A stretch of DNA of 64,000 nucleotides. Origin: Chryseobacterium sp. OSA05B. GTDB taxonomy: Bacteria; Bacteroidota; Bacteroidia; Flavobacteriales; Weeksellaceae. Position numbers and translations under genes: made by a program. Shown here piece by piece: positions 61,113 through 64,000 of this stretch. The notes beneath the pieces were generated by a model, which saw only the letters and a list, made by a program, of their open reading frames with translations, was not told the DNA's origin and ran no database searches. Location of the stretch: contig NZ_JAHXYH010000001.1 of NCBI RefSeq assembly GCF_019970065.1, positions 434,001-498,000 on the forward strand, given 5' to 3'. Numbering within the stretch: the stretch's first letter is position 1; the number at the start of each line of letters is the position of its first letter.

Positions 61113-62882
61113 TTAAAGCGGGCTTACCAGTTCAAGGAACCATTCTTTAACTTCTCCTTCCAGGTATGGACCTAATTTTTCCTCACAAGTCTTGTGATAG
61201 CTGTTCAACCATGAAATTTCCTCCTCAGAAAGAATTTCTTTTACAATCGTATCTTTAAAGAACGGGCAGAAAGTCAGGGTTTCAAATTCATAGAATGTTC
61301 CGTGAATTGTTTTTTCTGCTTCCTTTACAGCGATCAGGTTTTCATGGCGGATTCCGTATTCTCCTTCAAGATAATACCCCGGTTCATTGGAACATACCAT
61401 TCCCGGAAGAAGATCCTGAGCGTTCAGGTCTTTTCTGATATTCTGAGGACCTTCATGAACATTCATGAAACTTCCTACTCCGTGGCCTGTTCCGTGGTTG
61501 AAATCTTTTCCTTCCATCCACAACGGAAGTCTTGCAATCGCATCAAGATGAACCCCTTTTGTTCCTTTTGGAAATTTCACCATAGATAAACGGATCAGCC
61601 CCTGAAGCACCAAAGTTGAATTTCTTTTGAACTCATCAGAAAATGCTCCTAACGCTAAAGTTCTTGTAATATCAGTCGTTCCTTCCAGATACTGTCCTCC
61701 TGAATCTACCAGGATGGTTGCATCATTGGTAACATCCTTGCTTCCTTCACTTTTTGCAGAATAGTGCATGATCGCCCCATTATCTTTATAGCCTACGATG
61801 CTTCCAAAGCTTTCGCCCACAAAGTTTTCACCTTCTGCACGGAAACCTCCCAGTTTTTTACCGATGGAATATTCGTTCATGGCTTCTTTTCCGGCAGTAT
61901 GCGTCAGCCAGTAAAGGAATTTCACCATTGCAACACCGTCTCTTACCATGACCGTTCTGAATCCTTCCAGCTCGGTTTCATTTTTCTGGGCTTTCATCAG
62001 ATTACCCGGAACCGGAGCTTTTATAAACTTGTTGTCAGCTTTTAACGTTTCATAGATCATTTGGTTGCTGTTCGGAGAAACCAATACCTTTTCATTTTTG
62101 AATGCACTTAGATAGTTGTAAAACTCTTCGTAAGGCATCATTTTCACAAAGGAATCATCCATCTGCTTTCTCGCAGGCACTTCTAGTTTTTCAAGATCAG
62201 TGAATAATACGGCATCATTCTTTGTGATGACGATGTATCCTAAAAATACAGGGTTACTTTCTACATCACTTCCTCTTAAATTCGAGGTCCAGGCTACATC
62301 GTCCAGACTTGAAATAACATGTACGGTCGCTTCCTGGTCTTCCATTTTCTGACGGATAGCTCCCAGTTTATCGGTCACCGATTTTCCGGCTCTCTCCACA
62401 GGATGTACAAAAATTGGATTTTTTGAAGGCGTTCCTCTGTCTTTCCAGATTTCCTTCAATAGCGGAAGATCTGCTAAGCTTATATTTTTTGACTGCAGTT
62501 TTTGAGAAAGCAGTTCCCAATTGGCATTTGATGTCGCAACAGCATTAACCGCTACTTTTCCACCCGCTGGAATTTCAGAAATGATCCAGTCGATATAGTT
62601 GGGAGTTCCTTCAATTCCATCTTTAAAAAGATCAATTCCGGAACCGTCCAGTTCAAGAGCAGCCTGGGTAAAGTACCTACCATCTGTCCAAAGCCCTGCT
62701 TTATCTTTTGTAATTACCACAAAACCTGCAGAACCCAAAAATCCGGAAAGCCAAGCTCTCTCCTGCCATTCTCCGGGCAGATACTCACTCATATGCGGAT
62801 CTGCAGAATATACTATAAATGCATCAACATTATTTTTCTGCATTTCTTCACGAAGTGCAACAACTTTTTCCTTTGAAGTCAT
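61113..62882 (-). CDS. Aminopeptidase P family protein (long, three-domain type)
   Basis: 589 residues, the length of the eukaryotic-like cytosolic aminopeptidase P rather than the 440-residue E. coli PepP. Two creatinase-like N-terminal domains (about 1-300) precede the M24 pita-bread domain. Metal ligands are seen: VDSGGQYLEGTTDITRT (two Asp), GTGHGVGSFMNVHEGP (His), SNEPGYYLEG and IRHENLI (two Glu). There is no signal peptide, so it is cytosolic. It removes N-terminal residues before proline. A terminator lies 130 nt downstream. Confidence 0.95.
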   Translation of the reverse strand: MTSKEKVVALREEMQKNNVDAFIVYSADPHMSEYLPGEWQERAWLSGFLGSAGFVVITKDKAGLWTDGRYFTQAALELDGSGIDLFKDGIEGTPNYIDWIISEIPAGGKVAVNAVATSNANWELLSQKLQSKNISLADLPLLKEIWKDRGTPSKNPIFVHPVERAGKSVTDKLGAIRQKMEDQEATVHVISSLDDVAWTSNLRGSDVESNPVFLGYIVITKNDAVLFTDLEKLEVPARKQMDDSFVKMMPYEEFYNYLSAFKNEKVLVSPNSNQMIYETLKADNKFIKAPVPGNLMKAQKNETELEGFRTVMVRDGVAMVKFLYWLTHTAGKEAMNEYSIGKKLGGFRAEGENFVGESFGSIVGYKDNGAIMHYSAKSEGSKDVTNDATILVDSGGQYLEGTTDITRTLALGAFSDEFKRNSTLVLQGLIRLSMVKFPKGTKGVHLDAIARLPLWMEGKDFNHGTGHGVGSFMNVHEGPQNIRKDLNAQDLLPGMVCSNEPGYYLEGEYGIRHENLIAVKEAEKTIHGTFYEFETLTFCPFFKDTIVKEILSEEEISWLNSYHKTCEEKLGPYLEGEVKEWFLELVSPL

Positions 62883-63371
62883 TTTTTTCTTTTTTAAACA
62901 CCGAAAGTTACGAAAAAATTGAGGTTTAGAAATGAAATAAGCGACCTATTTTCGTTAATGATTTGTTATTTTTTTGTTTAAATAGGGATGTTTTTTGTTT
63001 AATGATTATGAATGCTTTTGAGAAGCTGTTGTTTTAAATTTTAAGCTCTTACTTATTTTGGAGATGGAGCTGATGTTTGAATTTTACTACATGTTTCTAA
63101 ACCTTATAGGTTTGTTGGTTACAAAGTTTTGTTGATTGTTTTTAAATACAAATGACACGAATGTTTAGCACAAATAATCACTAATCTGCACTTTCTTTGC
63201 CTATTCTTTATGATTTACAATTAATAATTTTAGTCAACAAAAATTTTTCAGCTTTATGATTAACCAAAAATAATTGGCAATATTGATTAAAATACCCATT
63301 TACATACCACAAAAACATCAATATTACTAAAGATATAAAGTTTTGGAAAGATTATTGCTACTATTCACCGT
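62883..63371. other. Intergenic region between divergent genes
   Basis: No gene in about 490 bp. It must hold the promoters of the aminopeptidase gene (left) and of the DUF6526 gene (right). No clear TAnnTTTG or other element that I would support. Confidence 0.6.
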
Positions 63372-63809
63372 ATGAGCGAGCAGAATTATAAAAATCACAG
63401 GAAATTTTATCCACCCCATCATTTCATTTATCTTCCGATATTGATCATACTTGAAATTTTTGGAATATATAAAATCTGGGACAATCCCGAAAATCAACTG
63501 ACCTGGATTTTGTTTTCGATTGTCATTTTTCTGCTTTTCTATCTGGCCTTTATGACCAGACAGCATTATGCACTGGGACTTCAAAACCGTATGGTGATGC
63601 TTGAATTTAAGCAACGTTATTTTGAAATTTTCGGACAAAGATCCGATGAAGTGGCTGATCAGTTAAAATTCAGTCAGATCGCTGCCCTAAGATTTGCTTA
63701 TGATGAGGAATTTAAAGAGCTTCTCAACAGAGCCCTTAAAGAAAATATCTCCGGGGATGAGATCAAGCGGTCTATCAAAAACTGGAGAGCCGACCACCAA
63801 AGAGTCTAA
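63372..63809 (+). CDS. DUF6526 family membrane protein
   Basis: 145 residues. The opening SEQNYKNHRKFYPPHHFIYLPI is characteristic of DUF6526. Two membrane helices (about 18-35 and 44-62; LPILIILEIFGIY, ILFSIVIFLLFYLAF) are followed by a soluble helical C-terminal domain (MVMLEFKQRYFEIFGQ, FAYDEEFKELLNRALKENI). Function of the family is unknown. It is followed after 21 bp by a small membrane protein on the same strand, so they may be one transcript. Confidence 0.85.
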   Translation: MSEQNYKNHRKFYPPHHFIYLPILIILEIFGIYKIWDNPENQLTWILFSIVIFLLFYLAFMTRQHYALGLQNRMVMLEFKQRYFEIFGQRSDEVADQLKFSQIAALRFAYDEEFKELLNRALKENISGDEIKRSIKNWRADHQRV

Positions 63810-63830
63810 TAACATCAAAATATTTATATC

Positions 63831-63998
63831 ATGAGAAAGTTGACCTTATACAGTATAACTCTATTAACATTGCTTACGCTGACAAGCTGTGAAGCAATAG
63901 AAACTATTTTCAAAGCAGGAATGTGGTGGGGAATTATCCTGGTCGTTGCAGTTGTAGTCATCCTTTTTCTGATTTTTTCGAGGGGTAAAAACTCTTAA
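63831..63998 (+). CDS. Small lipoprotein-like membrane protein, 55 aa
   Basis: Translated directly from the sequence at the window end: MRKLTLYSITLLTLLTLTSC, then EAIETIFKAGMWWGIILVVA and a second hydrophobic stretch to FSRGKNS-stop. The N-terminus has a lipobox-like LTSC (Cys20), then a short polar linker and one membrane helix. Many Bacteroidota genomes have this kind of gene, sometimes mislabelled as phosphatidate cytidylyltransferase; no catalytic residues for that exist here. It lies 21 bp downstream of the DUF6526 gene. Confidence 0.75.
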   Translation: MRKLTLYSITLLTLLTLTSCEAIETIFKAGMWWGIILVVAVVVILFLIFSRGKNS

Positions 63999-64000
63999 CC

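Noticed and set aside
63831..63998. Phosphatidate cytidylyltransferase
   Set aside because: Only 55 residues with one or two hydrophobic stretches; no catalytic motif.

Overview
The window is a flavobacterial chromosome segment, most likely Chryseobacterium or a close relative. This rests on the low G+C content, TonB-dependent receptor and type IX secretion (T9SS) sorting-domain proteins, several promoter -7 boxes of the Bacteroidota form TAnnTTTG, a CGA/CIA-like class A beta-lactamase, and few Shine-Dalgarno sequences.

Layout. (1) 1-6832: one giant minus-strand synthase, cut by the window edge, with two FMN-type reductase-like domains fused ahead of KS-AT-ACP-ACP-KR (PUFA-synthase/polyketide type). 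(2) 7.4-14.1 kb: a hypothetical protein, a TonB-type outer-membrane receptor divergent from a LytS/LytTR two-component pair, and a periplasmic glutaminase. (3) 14.4-18.1 kb: a small cysteine-containing protein followed by two flavoprotein amine/amino-acid oxidases. (4) 18.3-19.0 kb: a Fic toxin and a VbhA-like antitoxin, convergent and overlapping at their 3' ends. (5) 19.1-38.2 kb: ordinary accessory chromosome. It holds a GH106-type glycosidase, four SxxK serine hydrolases or beta-lactamases (one broken by a stop), an AraC-type membrane regulator, small DUF proteins, a DJ-1 protein, Crp/Fnr and AraC regulators, a T9SS cargo protein, a DUF1826-like gene (with a decayed second copy at 31.8 kb) and a cupin.

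(6) 38.27-56.16 kb: an integrated element, or nested elements, at the 3' end of mnmE. The last 18 bp of mnmE, encoding FCIGK-stop, occur three times in the same orientation (38274, 39819, 56140). This is the kind of site used by Salmonella genomic island 1. The 16.3-kb interval between the last two copies is visibly more AT-rich. It carries at the mnmE end a zinc-ribbon/HTH protein, a tyrosine recombinase and an unknown overlapping gene, then an excisionase-like HTH protein and a Rep-like protein. Its cargo includes Gabija (gajA-gajB), a Shedu-like nuclease preceded by a 95-residue protein, a HEPN-like protein, ArdA, a serine recombinase, an unassigned two-gene module (multi-winged-helix-like protein plus PD-(D/E)xK nuclease), and a four-gene block of small unknown proteins bordered by a ~100-nt inverted repeat. 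The element is best read as a mobilisable defence island; no relaxase or conjugation genes are visible.

(7) 56.1-64.0 kb: chromosome resumes with mnmE, an NAD(P)H oxidoreductase and saccharopine-dehydrogenase-like pair beside a Crp/Fnr regulator, a three-domain aminopeptidase P, and two small membrane proteins.

The best candidates for something undescribed are the 43582-45885 nuclease module, the 46133-47576 block with its long hairpin, and mnmE-end integration in Bacteroidota.
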